In this document: one piece after another, positions 1 through 10,722 of the stretch
Position numbering within the stretch: the first letter of the stretch is position 1
Layout of the letters: the number at the start of each line of letters is the position of its first letter
NCBI RefSeq assembly: GCF_004006175.1
Contig: NZ_CP033219.1
Location: 4,278,001-4,342,000 of the forward strand
Direction of reading: 5' to 3'
Length of the DNA: 64,000 nucleotides
Source: Parasedimentitalea marina
GTDB taxonomy: Bacteria > Pseudomonadota > Alphaproteobacteria > Rhodobacterales > Rhodobacteraceae
Translations under genes and position numbers: made by a program
The notes under the pieces: model-generated
The model's input: the letters and a program-made list of their open reading frames with translations, nothing else
The model's database searches: none
What the model was told of the DNA's origin: nothing

Positions 1-826
1 GCGCAGTGGCAGCTCCTTCGACCGTTATAGTGGGATCAAACGTTTCCCCACGACCAATCGACAGGCCTAGCCGATAGTTGCGCGACAGGTTTGAACTGCA
101 GGTCAGTGTCAGATCGCCAAACCCGGACAGCCCGGCCAGCGTTTCAGGCTGTGCACCGCAGGCAATGGCCATGCGCTGCATTTCGGCATAGCCTCGTGTC
201 ATCAACGCCGCGCGCGCACTGTCGCCAAGCCCGGCTCCGATCACGGCACCACAAGCAATGGCCATCACATTTTTCAATGCGCCACCTTGCTCGGCACCAA
301 TGGTGTCGGTGGTTCGATAAAGTCGCAGGTTTGTGGTCGTCAACTGTTGCTGCAAGTCTTTGCCAAGCGGGGCGTTGTTGCAAGCCAGTGTCAAAGCGGT
401 GGGAAGTCCCCGGGCAATATCATCGGCAAAACTGGGACCGGTCAGCAGGGCGGGTTGCGCGCTGGGCAGGGCTTCGCGCAGGACCGCAATAGGGCCAAGA
501 CCGGTATTCAGCTCAATACCTTTGCAGCAGGCAACGACAGTTTTGCCAGCCAGAAATTCGCAATGTTCGTTCAGGACGGACCGGAGCTTTTGCATCGGAA
601 CGGCCAGCAATAGTGTCTGATTTTGCGCTGCATCTGTAATACTGTCTGTGACTGACAGGCCGTCTGGCAATGGCACTCCGGGCAATCGTTTCATATTTTC
701 GCGGTCGGACTGCATTGCTTTTGCATGGTCCGGATTTCGCGTCCACAAGGTTACAGGACCATTGCCAGACAGAGATATCGCCAAAGCGGTGCCAAATGCG
801 CCTGATCCAAGAACCGATACGCTCAT
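1..826 (-). CDS. gpsA: Glycerol-3-phosphate dehydrogenase [NAD(P)+], C-terminus cut by window edge
   Basis: This cytosolic enzyme reduces dihydroxyacetone phosphate to sn-glycerol 3-phosphate, the backbone for phospholipid synthesis. About 275 codons are visible and the family is usually 320-340 residues, so the last 45-60 residues lie beyond the left edge. The N-terminal nucleotide-binding loop GSGAFG is at residues 7-12, and the conserved block [12 protein letters not shown] carries the expected catalytic lysine. The ATG start at 824-826 overlaps the stop codon of tsaD (ATGA), so the two genes are probably translationally coupled. The tsaD-gpsA order is common in Rhodobacterales. Confidence 0.95.
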   Translation of the reverse strand, partial: MSVSVLGSGAFGTALAISLSGNGPVTLWTRNPDHAKAMQSDRENMKRLPGVPLPDGLSVTDSITDAAQNQTLLLAVPMQKLRSVLNEHCEFLAGKTVVACCKGIELNTGLGPIAVLREALPSAQPALLTGPSFADDIARGLPTALTLACNNAPLGKDLQQQLTTTNLRLYRTTDTIGAEQGGALKNVMAIACGAVIGAGLGDSARAALMTRGYAEMQRMAIACGAQPETLAGLSGFGDLTLTCSSNLSRNYRLGLSIGRGETFDPTITVEGAATA

Positions 827-1920
827 GCCTTGGCTCCTTTGCGGCCACTGCCCAACATAGCGGGGCTGGTTTGGTCCAACGGCCAGCGCGGTCGGGCGGT
901 AAGGTCCATTCCATCACGCGCACCGGCCCTAAATCGCTCTAGTCCTGCATAGGCGATCATTGCGGCGTTATCAGTACACAGATGCAGCGGAGGAGCTGTG
1001 AACACGGCACCCATTTCTGCGCAAGCAGTCTCTAATCCAGCCCGTATGGCGGTATTTGCTGCCACACCGCCAGCCACTGCAACGGTGGGTATGGCGGGAT
1101 TTTCTTCAAGGTACAGGCGAATGGCGCGGCGTGTTTTCTCGACCAGAACATCCACCACAGCGGCCTGAAACCCTGCGCATAGATCAGCCCGATCCTGACG
1201 GGTCAAACCACCTTTTTCAGCCGCAACCTGATCCCGCATACGCATCAGCGCCGTTTTCAACCCAGAGAAGGAAAGATTGCAATCAGGTCGGTCCAGCATG
1301 GGGCGAGGAAACCTAAACCGTTTTGCGTTTCCTATTTCCGCCTCGGCCTGCACGGCTGGCCCACCAGGTTGTGGTAGTCCAAGCAAACGTGCAGTTTTGT
1401 CAAAGGCTTCACCTGGGGCATCATCGATGGTGCCACCCAATCGGGTAAAGTCCTCGGGGCCGCGGGCGATAAGGTATTGGCAGTGTCCGCCTGAAACCAA
1501 AAGCATGAGATAGGGGTAGGCAATCGCGTCAGTCAGTCTTGGCGTTAACGCGTGGCCTGCCAGATGGTTGACCCCGACCAGAGGCAGACCGGTCGCGGCC
1601 GCAATACCTTTGGCACACATCACCCCCGACATCACTCCACCAATCAGACCTGGTCCGGCAGTGACGGCAATTGCATCCAGATCAGCCAAAGCCAGACCAG
1701 ACCCCGTCAATGCGTCGCGCACGCACACGTCCAGTTTTTCGGCATGGGCACGGGCGGCGATTTCCGGCACGACGCCACCATAGGCGCTGTGCAATTCATT
1801 TTGGCCAAAGACAACCGAGGATAAAATATCCGGTAAGTTGTCGCCATTTTGCCGGACCACTGCCGCCGCAGTGTCATCACAGCTGCTCTCGAGCCCAAGA
1901 ATTGTCAGTGTTTGTGTCAT
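823..1920 (-). CDS. tsaD: tRNA N6-adenosine threonylcarbamoyltransferase TsaD
   Basis: TsaD (older names Gcp, YgjD) transfers the threonylcarbamoyl group from TC-AMP to A37 of tRNAs reading ANN codons, working with TsaB and TsaE. The 365-residue product has the usual length. The N-terminal ASKHA nucleotide-binding fold starts with [13 protein letters not shown]. The metal-binding motif GVNHLAGHA supplies His119 and His123, and [10 protein letters not shown] near the C-terminus is also typical. It is the first gene of a leftward pair with gpsA and diverges from hemD across a 73-base gap that must hold both promoters. Confidence 0.97.
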   Translation of the reverse strand: MTQTLTILGLESSCDDTAAAVVRQNGDNLPDILSSVVFGQNELHSAYGGVVPEIAARAHAEKLDVCVRDALTGSGLALADLDAIAVTAGPGLIGGVMSGVMCAKGIAAATGLPLVGVNHLAGHALTPRLTDAIAYPYLMLLVSGGHCQYLIARGPEDFTRLGGTIDDAPGEAFDKTARLLGLPQPGGPAVQAEAEIGNAKRFRFPRPMLDRPDCNLSFSGLKTALMRMRDQVAAEKGGLTRQDRADLCAGFQAAVVDVLVEKTRRAIRLYLEENPAIPTVAVAGGVAANTAIRAGLETACAEMGAVFTAPPLHLCTDNAAMIAYAGLERFRAGARDGMDLTARPRWPLDQTSPAMLGSGRKGAKA

Positions 1921-1993
1921 CGTCTTGCCGTTGCATCACAGTGACCTCGGAGCTACCACCTAAGGGAATGGCAAACAATCCCGGGAGAGTGGC

Positions 1994-2722
1994 ATGGCAG
2001 TCCTGTTGATGACACGTCCGCAAAACGCGGCACGGCGGTTTGTCGCGATGTTGCCTGCAACATTGACTGCCAAACTGCAAATTATCTATGCACCACTGAT
2101 GTCAGTGCAACCTGTAGGTCAAGATGTCACTCTGCTGAAGGACGAGGCGGTGATATTCACCTCTGCTAATGGTGTGTCCGCGACTGCCAGTATCCCTGAT
2201 CGCGACGGTAGAACGGCCTATTGTCTGGGTCGACACACCAGGCAGATTGCCGAGGACGCGGGATGGCAAGCCCAAATGTGTGGCAATACGGCGGATGACG
2301 TTGTGGCGGATCTTTTGCAGCGTCGCCCATCCGGGTTGCTTGTACATCTGCGTGGCCAACATTCACGCGGGCAAATTGCCGAGCGATTGTCTAAGGCGGG
2401 ACTGCCATGTCGGGAAAAAATTATTTATGAGCAACGGCTACTTACCCTGACTGACGAGGCAAATTCAGCGCTGTCTGCAACCCAGGATGTAATCGTGCCG
2501 ATTTTTTCGCCGCGTACTGCGCGACAATTTGCCGACCTTTGCCCAATAGGGTCAGGATTTCACCTGATTGCAATGAGTGGTGCAGTTGCAGAGCCACTGA
2601 AGTCCTTGAAATATAGGGATTTGCGGATATGTAGTGAACCAGATGCACAGTCCATGGCGCTGTTGGTTCAAGACGTCGCGGCAACATTGATCCGGGTTGA
2701 GAGCGATAGGTCAGCGCAGTAG
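1994..2722 (+). CDS. hemD: Uroporphyrinogen-III synthase HemD
   Basis: HemD cyclises hydroxymethylbilane to uroporphyrinogen III in tetrapyrrole synthesis. The 242-residue protein has the family length and its weakly conserved landmarks: MTRPQ near the N-terminus, FTSANGV at residues 55-61 and a C-terminal FSPRTARQF. A GGGAG ribosome-binding site lies about 8 bases before the ATG. HemC is not next to it. The following genes, Mic60 and HemY, are the usual partners in alphaproteobacteria. The sequence is divergent, as is normal for HemD, so the call rests on motifs plus context. Confidence 0.88.
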   Translation: MAVLLMTRPQNAARRFVAMLPATLTAKLQIIYAPLMSVQPVGQDVTLLKDEAVIFTSANGVSATASIPDRDGRTAYCLGRHTRQIAEDAGWQAQMCGNTADDVVADLLQRRPSGLLVHLRGQHSRGQIAERLSKAGLPCREKIIYEQRLLTLTDEANSALSATQDVIVPIFSPRTARQFADLCPIGSGFHLIAMSGAVAEPLKSLKYRDLRICSEPDAQSMALLVQDVAATLIRVESDRSAQ

Positions 2723-2759
2723 TGTCGGACTGGTTCGAATATAAGAAATTTGAGAATCG

Positions 2760-4061
<1,302 letters not shown>

Positions 4062-4071
4062 GGGAGCTACC

Positions 4072-5550
4072 ATGCTCTGGTCATTGTTGAAAATTCTCGT
4101 TTTTGTTGCCCTCATCGCGTTGCTGGCCTTTGGGGCGGGCCTTTTGATGGAAACCGCTGGCGGTGTGCAAATTACCGTCGCGGGCACCGAATTCACCCTG
4201 GGCGCGCTGCAATCCGTCATTGCTATGGTCGCTTTGGTGGTACTGGTCTGGGTGTTCCTAAAGTTGGTATCTTTGTTGGTGGCGACGCTGAAATTCCTCA
4301 ACGGGGATGAAACGGCACTGTCGCGTTACTTTGACAAAGGCCGCGAGCGTAAAGGATATCAGGCACTGTCTGATGGCCTCATGGCGTTGGCCTCGGGCGA
4401 AGGACGGTTGGCCCAGGCCAAAGCTGCCCGGGCCGAGAAATACCTTCAGAAACCAGAGTTGACCGATCTGCTAATCGCACAAGCTGCTGAAATGACGGGT
4501 GATACCAAAAAGGCGGCCGAAGTTTACAAACGGATGGTTGCCAACCAGTCTACCCGCTTTGTCGGGGTGCGTGGTATCATGAAACAAAAGCTGTCCGAAG
4601 GTGACACGGAAACAGCCCTCAAACTGGCTGAAAAGGCACTTGCGCTGCGTCCCAAGCATGAAGAGGTGCAGGATACACTGCTGAAATTGCAAGCGCAGGC
4701 ACAGGATTGGGCCGGTGCACGCGGGACCTTATCGACCAAACTGAAGACTGGGACATTGCCGCGCAATGTGTTCAAACGCAGGGATGCGGTTTTGGCCTTA
4801 TCGGCCGCTGGCGCCCTCGTTGATGAAGGTGCTTCGGTGCAGCAACAAGAGCAAGCGATTGAGGCCAATCGTCTGTCACCTGATCTTGTCCCCGCTGCTG
4901 CTTTGGCGGCAAAAGCCTATATTGCAAAGGGTAAAAAGCGAAATGCGGCGCAGATTCTGAAAAAATCCTGGGGTGTCCAACCACATCCAGATCTTGCCCA
5001 TGCCTTTGCCAGTATTGAACCCGAGGAAACAGCCCAGCAGCGTGTGAAACGGTTTGGTCAACTTGCCAAGCTGCAACCGCACCATGCTGAAACCCGGTTG
5101 GTGATGGCTGAGCTTTTGATCGTGGCCGAGGACTACCCCGAGGCGCGCCGGATGCTGGGCGATGTGTTTGAGAAAGCGCCGGATGCGCGTGCCCTGACCT
5201 TGATGGCGGCCATTGAACGTGGTGAGGGATCTTCGGACGCGGTGGTTCAGGGCTGGTTGGCGCGCGCGCTGACTGCGCCGCGCGGCCCGCAATGGGTGTG
5301 CGAAAATTGCCATCATATCCACGCTGAATGGGCGCCGGTTTGCGAGCATTGCTCTAGCTTTGACACATTATCCTGGACAGCTCCGGAGGCGGACGAAGTC
5401 GCCAGTGCAACTGGTGCGCGCATGTTGCCGCTGATTGTTGGGACACTGCCAGAACCCCAAGCCGCTGAGGATGACATCGAAGACGTCGAAGTGGTGATGA
5501 CCGAGGCTGAACCTGTAGACGCTGTCATGGCTGAAAATGAGGCCAAATAG
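4072..5550 (+). CDS. hemY: HemY-family TPR protein with C-terminal four-cysteine motif
   Basis: HemY N-terminal-domain proteins are inner-membrane proteins with tetratricopeptide repeats, encoded with hemD and implicated in late haem synthesis, although their exact role is not settled. The 492-residue product has two N-terminal transmembrane segments (about residues 5-25 and 42-65) and a helical TPR-like middle. An unusual C-terminal section carries Cys410-x2-Cys413 and Cys424-x2-Cys427, which looks like a rubredoxin or zinc-ribbon knuckle. The tail is acidic. A GGGAG site precedes the ATG, 10 bases after the Mic60 gene, so the two are co-transcribed. Confidence 0.9.
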   Translation: MLWSLLKILVFVALIALLAFGAGLLMETAGGVQITVAGTEFTLGALQSVIAMVALVVLVWVFLKLVSLLVATLKFLNGDETALSRYFDKGRERKGYQALSDGLMALASGEGRLAQAKAARAEKYLQKPELTDLLIAQAAEMTGDTKKAAEVYKRMVANQSTRFVGVRGIMKQKLSEGDTETALKLAEKALALRPKHEEVQDTLLKLQAQAQDWAGARGTLSTKLKTGTLPRNVFKRRDAVLALSAAGALVDEGASVQQQEQAIEANRLSPDLVPAAALAAKAYIAKGKKRNAAQILKKSWGVQPHPDLAHAFASIEPEETAQQRVKRFGQLAKLQPHHAETRLVMAELLIVAEDYPEARRMLGDVFEKAPDARALTLMAAIERGEGSSDAVVQGWLARALTAPRGPQWVCENCHHIHAEWAPVCEHCSSFDTLSWTAPEADEVASATGARMLPLIVGTLPEPQAAEDDIEDVEVVMTEAEPVDAVMAENEAK

Positions 5551-5665
5551 GCACGCATTCTAATCGGCGGCGCAACTGGTATTCCCAGGGGCGCCGCTGG
5601 TCAAAATAATCGCCTTTTCCCGGCTTGATCTGAAGCTTACGAGTGTTTAGAGGGTCGTCCGGAAT

Positions 5666-5741
5666 GCCCCAATAGCTCAGCCGGTAGAGCAACTGTTTCG
5701 TAAATAGTAGGTCGGCGGTTCGAATCCGTCTTGGGGCACCA
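5666..5741 (+). tRNA. tRNA-Thr (anticodon CGT)
   Basis: The 76-base sequence folds as a standard cloverleaf. The acceptor stem is GCCCCAA/TTGGGGC, the D-stem is GCTC/GAGC, and the anticodon stem is ACTGT/ATAGT with loop TTCGTAA. The T-arm is GGCGG-TTCGAAT-CCGTC. CCA is encoded at 5739-5741. Anticodon CGT reads ACG (threonine). Confidence 0.97.
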
Positions 5742-5801
5742 TCCTGCGAAATGAGGGCGTAGGACATCAGCAGACAAATTGATTACTGATGAACTTTCGG
5801 C

Positions 5802-6551
5802 CTAGAGGGTCGTCTCATACAGCTTGCCGAACCCAGTCTGCGGATCAGCCACCCCGGCAAGACGTAGCATATGCCAAGCCAGTGCCTGATTGCTTGTAAT
5901 CACCCGTGTACGGTTCCGGTTCTCGGATTTGCCGATAACATTCAGACACCGCAGATTGGTGCAGGCCACAACAATGGCATCACAGTCGGCCTGTGCTGAA
6001 ACCTGATCGATGGCGGTTGCGATCGAAGTTGGAGATATCCGTGCCACCACCCGGTCGTCGGATTCCTCAAAAGAGCCAAAAGCAACGATCTCGAATCCGG
6101 CTTCCTCTAGCTTGTGCCGCATTCGCGATGAGACGTCGGGTATATACGGAGTGATAAACCCCAGTCGCTTGGCCCCAAGCGCATTTGCTGCCGCGATGAT
6201 GGCGGTGAGCGGGTCGGTAACCTTGGCCTGCGGAAAAACTGAATTGATAGCGCGGGCGACACCTGCCTGACCGATCACAGTTGCCGCAGAAGTACAGCCA
6301 TAACCAATTACGTCGAAATCAAGCGACGTTGGCAACAGCTGGGCTGAAGCTGGCAGGTCATGTTCCATTTGTTGCAGAGTGTCAGTGTTAATTTCGGCAA
6401 CCATGGGAATGCGACTGTGGTATAGCGCGACACCGTCTAATGCGGTCATTCGGGCAAACTCGGGCTCTAATGTTTCGTCAGTCGACAAAACGATGGTGCC
6501 AAGGGTTGCACGTGTGCCGATACCGGCGTCGGTTTCAAAATCCAGTTTCAT
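5802..6551 (-). CDS. Asp/Glu racemase-superfamily protein (EutA / maleate isomerase-like)
   Basis: This 249-residue protein belongs to the Asp/Glu/hydantoin racemase superfamily, nearest to maleate cis-trans isomerase and the ectoine-utilisation protein EutA. Both expected catalytic cysteines are present, in GYGCTSAA and in VVACTNLRC. Family members abstract a proton or attack a double bond through this cysteine pair without cofactors. It is the last gene of a four-gene leftward operon with M24, PLP-lyase and M20 enzymes. A GGAAT-type ribosome site precedes the ATG, 10 bases after the M24 gene. The substrate is not evident; ectoine or hydroxyectoine derivatives are one candidate. Confidence 0.75.
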   Translation of the reverse strand: MKLDFETDAGIGTRATLGTIVLSTDETLEPEFARMTALDGVALYHSRIPMVAEINTDTLQQMEHDLPASAQLLPTSLDFDVIGYGCTSAATVIGQAGVARAINSVFPQAKVTDPLTAIIAAANALGAKRLGFITPYIPDVSSRMRHKLEEAGFEIVAFGSFEESDDRVVARISPTSIATAIDQVSAQADCDAIVVACTNLRCLNVIGKSENRNRTRVITSNQALAWHMLRLAGVADPQTGFGKLYETTL

Positions 6552-6561
6552 TCCTTGCCCT

Positions 6562-7731
6562 TCAGATGACTGGCAGCTCAGAGTCTGCGCGGGTGGTTAG
6601 CAGTTCGGCACCGGATGACCGGATAACGATATCTTCTTCGTGCACCATGATACGCCCATCACCATAGCTTAGCGATGGTTCCAAAGTCAGAACCATGTTT
6701 TCCTGGATCACGGTGTCATCAAATGCCGCGTGCGAGGGCCATTCTGTCAGCTGCATTCCCAACCCGTGCCCTAATCGACCGACATCACCGCCGGAGCTAT
6801 CCATTTCCGTGATCACCGATTGCATCGACTGAAATAGCTCGCGGCAGGTGGCGCCGGGGCGGGCGGCGGCGATGCCTGCTTCGGTGGCGCGCCATAGCAC
6901 ATCATAGGCACGACGGGACAGGTCGTCGGCTTGTCCGATGGCAAAGTTACGATCAAAGTCACAGAAATAGCCATCCCAAGTGGCACCCGTGTCCAGCATC
7001 AGTATGTCGTGAGTTTGGAGTGGTCTTGCGCTGGGCGGCGAAATGACATCGCGATAGCCGCCATGATCAGCGCCGCCAACCAGATATGGCACATCGTCAG
7101 CACCGGCATCCAAAGCCGCGTGGCGAAAGCTACGAAACACTTCGTCCAGGGGTGTGCCTGCTTTGGCGAAATCAGGTACACACTCAAAACTCCGCGATCC
7201 AACGGCGCAGATGTGAGATAGTTTTTCGATCTCCCGGGGGGATTTTACCATGCGCAGCGAGCGAACAAGTCCTGTGGCGTCCTCAATTCGCAGGCCGGGA
7301 AGGGTCGTGATCAACCGCTCGTAGTCCCCAAGTGGCATACGCAAACTGGTTTCGTGACCTTTTAGAACGCCAATACTGGCGCTTTGGTTGGCCAGTGGCG
7401 ACAATAGTTCCGTCAACAGACTGATACCATCGTCGCCGGGGTTTGGTGCATCCCAAGTGCGGATGTCATCAAGCCAAGTTTGACGCATCAGCATGGCGCC
7501 GATTTCGGGAATGACAGCGATGGGTTTGCCTTGGGCCGGGACAAACAGGAACCAGGGGCGCGTCGGGCTTTGCCAGAACAGGGTATGGAAGCCGCTGAAA
7601 TAGCGTACTTCGGCCTCGGTCATCAGCAACAACCCCGATAGGCCCGCCTTAGCCATCGCTGACTGGGCTTTGGCTGTGCGGGCCTCAAACTCCTCGGGCG
7701 GAAAACCGCGGGGAGGGGCGTTATGTGTCAT
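6562..7731 (-). CDS. M24-family metallohydrolase (ectoine hydrolase/aminopeptidase P-like)
   Basis: The 389-residue protein has the creatinase-like N-terminal domain and the C-terminal pita-bread fold of family M24. All five metal ligands are visible: two Asp in DTGATWDGYFCDFDR, His in GHGLGMQLTE, Glu in LTLEPSLS and Glu in VHEEDIVI. M24 members include aminopeptidase P, creatinase and the ectoine hydrolase DoeA/EutD, which opens the ectoine ring. The neighbouring M20 deacylase and EutA-like gene favour a DoeA-like role, but a different cyclic or amide substrate cannot be excluded. Its start overlaps the upstream PLP-enzyme gene by 11 bases. Confidence 0.75.
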   Translation of the reverse strand: MTHNAPPRGFPPEEFEARTAKAQSAMAKAGLSGLLLMTEAEVRYFSGFHTLFWQSPTRPWFLFVPAQGKPIAVIPEIGAMLMRQTWLDDIRTWDAPNPGDDGISLLTELLSPLANQSASIGVLKGHETSLRMPLGDYERLITTLPGLRIEDATGLVRSLRMVKSPREIEKLSHICAVGSRSFECVPDFAKAGTPLDEVFRSFRHAALDAGADDVPYLVGGADHGGYRDVISPPSARPLQTHDILMLDTGATWDGYFCDFDRNFAIGQADDLSRRAYDVLWRATEAGIAAARPGATCRELFQSMQSVITEMDSSGGDVGRLGHGLGMQLTEWPSHAAFDDTVIQENMVLTLEPSLSYGDGRIMVHEEDIVIRSSGAELLTTRADSELPVI

Positions 7732-8911
7732 CTGTTTCAGCCATGATTTGAGCGAAAATGTCAGGGTCGGTAACCCCTTCAGAGCCGATTAGCAATACGC
7801 GGGATTGGGCGTTTAACCCGAGTGCGTCTGACAGTTCGGGGCTTTGGCGCGCGGCGATTAGGGCTGCCAAACCGGCAACCGCACTTTCGCCAGCTTCGAC
7901 CACTGGGTCATCACCTTGCGGGTGGGCCAATAGACGAACAGTCGGGGCGACGATCGAATCGGGAATAGTGACAAAGTCGCTGGCCTCCTGCTCTAGGATT
8001 TCCCAGGCCATCTGCGAGGGCTCACCACAGGACAAACCGGCCATTATCGTTTCCTCGGCGATCGCCACAGTGGTTGCCGTACCTGCCTGCGCGCTTTCAA
8101 ATAGGCAGGCGGCCAAGTCTGGCTCGACGATCACCACACGGGGCGCTTCATTCTGCCAATACTGCCGCAACCCAGCCGCAACAGAGGCGGCCAGTCCACC
8201 AACGCCACCTTGCAGGAAAATATGCGTTGGGGCCTGATCCAAGGCCTCGCAGATTTCGCGCGTCATCACGCCATATCCGGCCATTACATCACGGGGTGGT
8301 TCCGAATATCCAGGCCATGAGGTATCCGAGACGACAAACCATCCGTTTTGCTCTGCCTCATCACGGGCAAGAGCAACTGATGCGTCATAGTCTCCCTCTA
8401 TCCTGATGACTTTTGCGCCCAGGTCCCGCATCGCCTGCGCCCGGCCCTCGCTGACCTCGGCGTGAATATAGATCCGGCAAGGGACCCCAAATCGTTGGCA
8501 GCCCCAGGCGAGCGAACGACCGTGGTTGCCGTCGGTTGCAGAGACCAAGGTGATTTGGGAACAAATTTCAGCGTGCTCGCCATTTCGGATGGAGGTGAGG
8601 CTAGTGCTCTGGCCTATCCGGCGTGACACCTCTCGTTGCAGAACTCGCAACGCCGCATAAGCTGCGCCAAGCGCCTTGAAGCTGCCTAGCCCAAACCGAG
8701 GTCCTTCGTGCTTGTATATTACATTAGAAATACCGATTTGACCGGCTAATGCGCCCAAGTCGACTAAGGGAGTCGCAAGATATCCATCCCAGGCTGTGAT
8801 TTCAGTCCAGGCATTTTCGAAGTCCTGCTTGGACAGCACCTTGTTGGCAGAATCTCCGGAAAGCCGAGTGCTAGTGTAATGTTGTAGTTGGGCGGCAGAA
8901 AACCTGTCCAT
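7721..8911 (-). CDS. PLP-dependent lyase, diaminopropionate ammonia-lyase/EutB-like
   Basis: This is a 396-residue fold-type II PLP enzyme. The PLP-binding lysine is in GSFKALGAAYA, the conserved asparagine loop is SATDGNHGRSLAWG, and the motif before it, KHEGPRFGLGSFK, matches 2,3-diaminopropionate ammonia-lyases (about 400 residues) better than threonine dehydratases (about 330). EutB of hydroxyectoine clusters is annotated as a dehydratase of the same fold. The probable chemistry is alpha,beta-elimination of a substituent from an amino acid. It is co-transcribed with the M20 gene (2-base gap) and the M24 gene (overlap). Confidence 0.75.
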   Translation of the reverse strand: MDRFSAAQLQHYTSTRLSGDSANKVLSKQDFENAWTEITAWDGYLATPLVDLGALAGQIGISNVIYKHEGPRFGLGSFKALGAAYAALRVLQREVSRRIGQSTSLTSIRNGEHAEICSQITLVSATDGNHGRSLAWGCQRFGVPCRIYIHAEVSEGRAQAMRDLGAKVIRIEGDYDASVALARDEAEQNGWFVVSDTSWPGYSEPPRDVMAGYGVMTREICEALDQAPTHIFLQGGVGGLAASVAAGLRQYWQNEAPRVVIVEPDLAACLFESAQAGTATTVAIAEETIMAGLSCGEPSQMAWEILEQEASDFVTIPDSIVAPTVRLLAHPQGDDPVVEAGESAVAGLAALIAARQSPELSDALGLNAQSRVLLIGSEGVTDPDIFAQIMAETDDT

Positions 8912-8913
8912 TG

Positions 8914-10062
8914 TCAGTGTCCTTTTTTAAGGGGTAGCCTGTCGCGGACCAGAGCGGCCCAGAAAGCGGCTCCGATTGGCAGAAGGGCATCGTTGAAATC
9001 GTAATTTGCGGCGTGCAGTGGTCGCCCGTTTGACCCGTCTTCACCATTACCCAACAACAAAAAGCAACCCGGTACGGCGGCGCTGAAATGGGCGAAATCT
9101 TCCGAGAAGCTCATAGGCTCACGGTCAGGTATTGTAGCCAGCCCCTGTGATTGGGCAGCGCGGACGACGGCCTCAACAGGGATTGGGGCATTGATGGTCT
9201 CGATGAATTCCGTCGCAAAACTGACTGAGACTTTTACGCCATGTGCTGCGGCGATGCCGTCAGAAATTTGACGCATGAAGCGTTCTACGGTATCGCGATC
9301 TTCTGTTGAACGGGCGCGGACATCACCTTTTAGGATAGCGCTTCCCGGCAGGACATTACGTTGTCCATCGGTTACGAATTCGGTCACTGATACCACGGTA
9401 CCTGACGCCGGTGCGAGTTTGCGTGAGACGATGGTTTGCAACGCCTGAACCAACTCGGCGCCAACGGTGATCGCATCGACGCCAACATGCGGCATAGAGG
9501 CATGGCCGCCCTCACCGGTTATGGTGATCTCAAACAGGCTTTCGCTGCTGCAGATCAGACCGGGTCGGGTGGAAACCTGCCCAACAGGGGCTCCGGGTAA
9601 ATTATGAATGGCATAAACTTCTTCGATGGGAAAACGCTCAAGCACAGATTCAGCAATCATCGCCTGCGCTCCCAGCCCGTGTTCTTCATTGGGTTGGAAC
9701 AGAAATACAACGGTTCCGTCAAAGTCAGGATCCCGGGTCAGGATTTCGGCGGCGCCCAGCAGCATAGCCATATGACCATCGTGACCACAGGCATGCATTA
9801 CTCCGTCATTTTGTGACGCATAGCCATGAGTCGAACTTTCCGAAATTGGCAATGCGTCCATATCTGCGCGAAGACCGATAGCGCGGTTGCCAGTGCCACA
9901 ACGCAAGACGGCAACTATGCCGGTGCCTCTGTGAACTTCTAACCCCAGCGCCTGCAAATGGTCTGCCACTTTAGCCTTGGTGCGGTCCTCGCGAAAACCC
10001 AGTTCGGGGTCGCGGTGGAATTCCTGCCGCAACTTGGTCAGGCCTTTGTGAAAATCATCCAT
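8914..10062 (-). CDS. M20-family amidohydrolase/deacylase
   Basis: The 382-residue protein is an M20 amidohydrolase of the hippurate hydrolase/N-acetyl-L,L-diaminopimelate deacetylase type. The metal-binding motifs are ACGHDGHMAMLLG, QPNEEHGLG and FSEDFAHF. It is the first gene of the leftward operon, so it would supply deacylation of an N-acyl amino acid. In ectoine breakdown, N-alpha-acetyl-diaminobutyrate is deacetylated by DoeB, usually an AstE-type enzyme; an M20 enzyme here would be an alternative form or point to another substrate. It diverges from the Lrp-type regulator across about 119 bases. Confidence 0.8.
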   Translation of the reverse strand: MDDFHKGLTKLRQEFHRDPELGFREDRTKAKVADHLQALGLEVHRGTGIVAVLRCGTGNRAIGLRADMDALPISESSTHGYASQNDGVMHACGHDGHMAMLLGAAEILTRDPDFDGTVVFLFQPNEEHGLGAQAMIAESVLERFPIEEVYAIHNLPGAPVGQVSTRPGLICSSESLFEITITGEGGHASMPHVGVDAITVGAELVQALQTIVSRKLAPASGTVVSVTEFVTDGQRNVLPGSAILKGDVRARSTEDRDTVERFMRQISDGIAAAHGVKVSVSFATEFIETINAPIPVEAVVRAAQSQGLATIPDREPMSFSEDFAHFSAAVPGCFLLLGNGEDGSNGRPLHAANYDFNDALLPIGAAFWAALVRDRLPLKKGH

Positions 10063-10181
10063 GGTTGTCGCTCCCCTGTCTCATTCAGTTTACATCGCCT
10101 CCACGAGTTTCGCAGTTGTTGTTGGATAAATATGATACGAATTTTGTTGCAACCGGCAAAAAACTGGATGAATTTCGGACA

Positions 10182-10631
10182 ATGGATGACAATGATCTGC
10201 ACATACTCCGCTTGGTTCAGGGCAACGCCCGATTGACCGCTGAAACCATCAGTCAAGATGTAGGGCTGTCGCCTGCGGCCGTGCAAAAACGGCTAAAGAA
10301 GCTGCGTGAGACAGGTGTGATCGAAAAGGAAATCGCCGTGCTGTCCCCGGCCAAGCTGGGGCGGGAAATGACCATACTCGTCGAGGTGATATTGGAGCGG
10401 GAAAACCGGGCCCATTTGGATAGCTTTAAGCGCAAGATGCGCAACGCGCCCTGTGTGCAGCAGTGTTATTATACCACTGGCGAGGCAGATTTCATGCTGA
10501 TCCTGGTGGTGAGCGATATCCAGGAATACGAGGTATTCACCCAAGAACATTTCTTTGACGAATCCAACATCAGTCGTTTCAAAACGTCGATCGTAATGGA
10601 TCGGGTCAAGACGTCGCTGGATGTACTGTGA
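10182..10631 (+). CDS. Lrp/AsnC-family transcriptional regulator
   Basis: The 149-residue protein has an N-terminal winged helix-turn-helix (DLHILRLVQGNARLTAETIS then LSPAAVQKRLKKL) and a C-terminal ligand-sensing RAM domain. I place the start at ATG 10182 because MDDNDLHIL aligns with family N-termini; an upstream in-frame ATG at 10065 would add 39 unlike residues and fill the whole divergent promoter region. It diverges from the M20/PLP/M24/racemase operon, so it is the likely local regulator. Ectoine clusters carry a similar AsnC-type regulator (DoeX), which supports but does not prove that link. Confidence 0.85.
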   Translation: MDDNDLHILRLVQGNARLTAETISQDVGLSPAAVQKRLKKLRETGVIEKEIAVLSPAKLGREMTILVEVILERENRAHLDSFKRKMRNAPCVQQCYYTTGEADFMLILVVSDIQEYEVFTQEHFFDESNISRFKTSIVMDRVKTSLDVL

Positions 10632-10722
10632 CCCCTGTTGACGCTCCGTTAGACTGGACAGCCTAGCCAAAAGCGCGAGGCTGAGTTGACGGACATTGGT
10701 TCAACAACAGCCCGGAGCAGTC

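Noticed and set aside
5525..5767. 80-codon minus-strand ORF reading RIRTADLLFTKQLLYRLSYWG
   Set aside because: It is the antisense translation of tRNA-Thr, a well-known false gene in databases.
10065..10181. N-terminal extension of the Lrp-type regulator
   Set aside because: The 39 added residues do not match the family, and the region is the only space for the divergent promoters.
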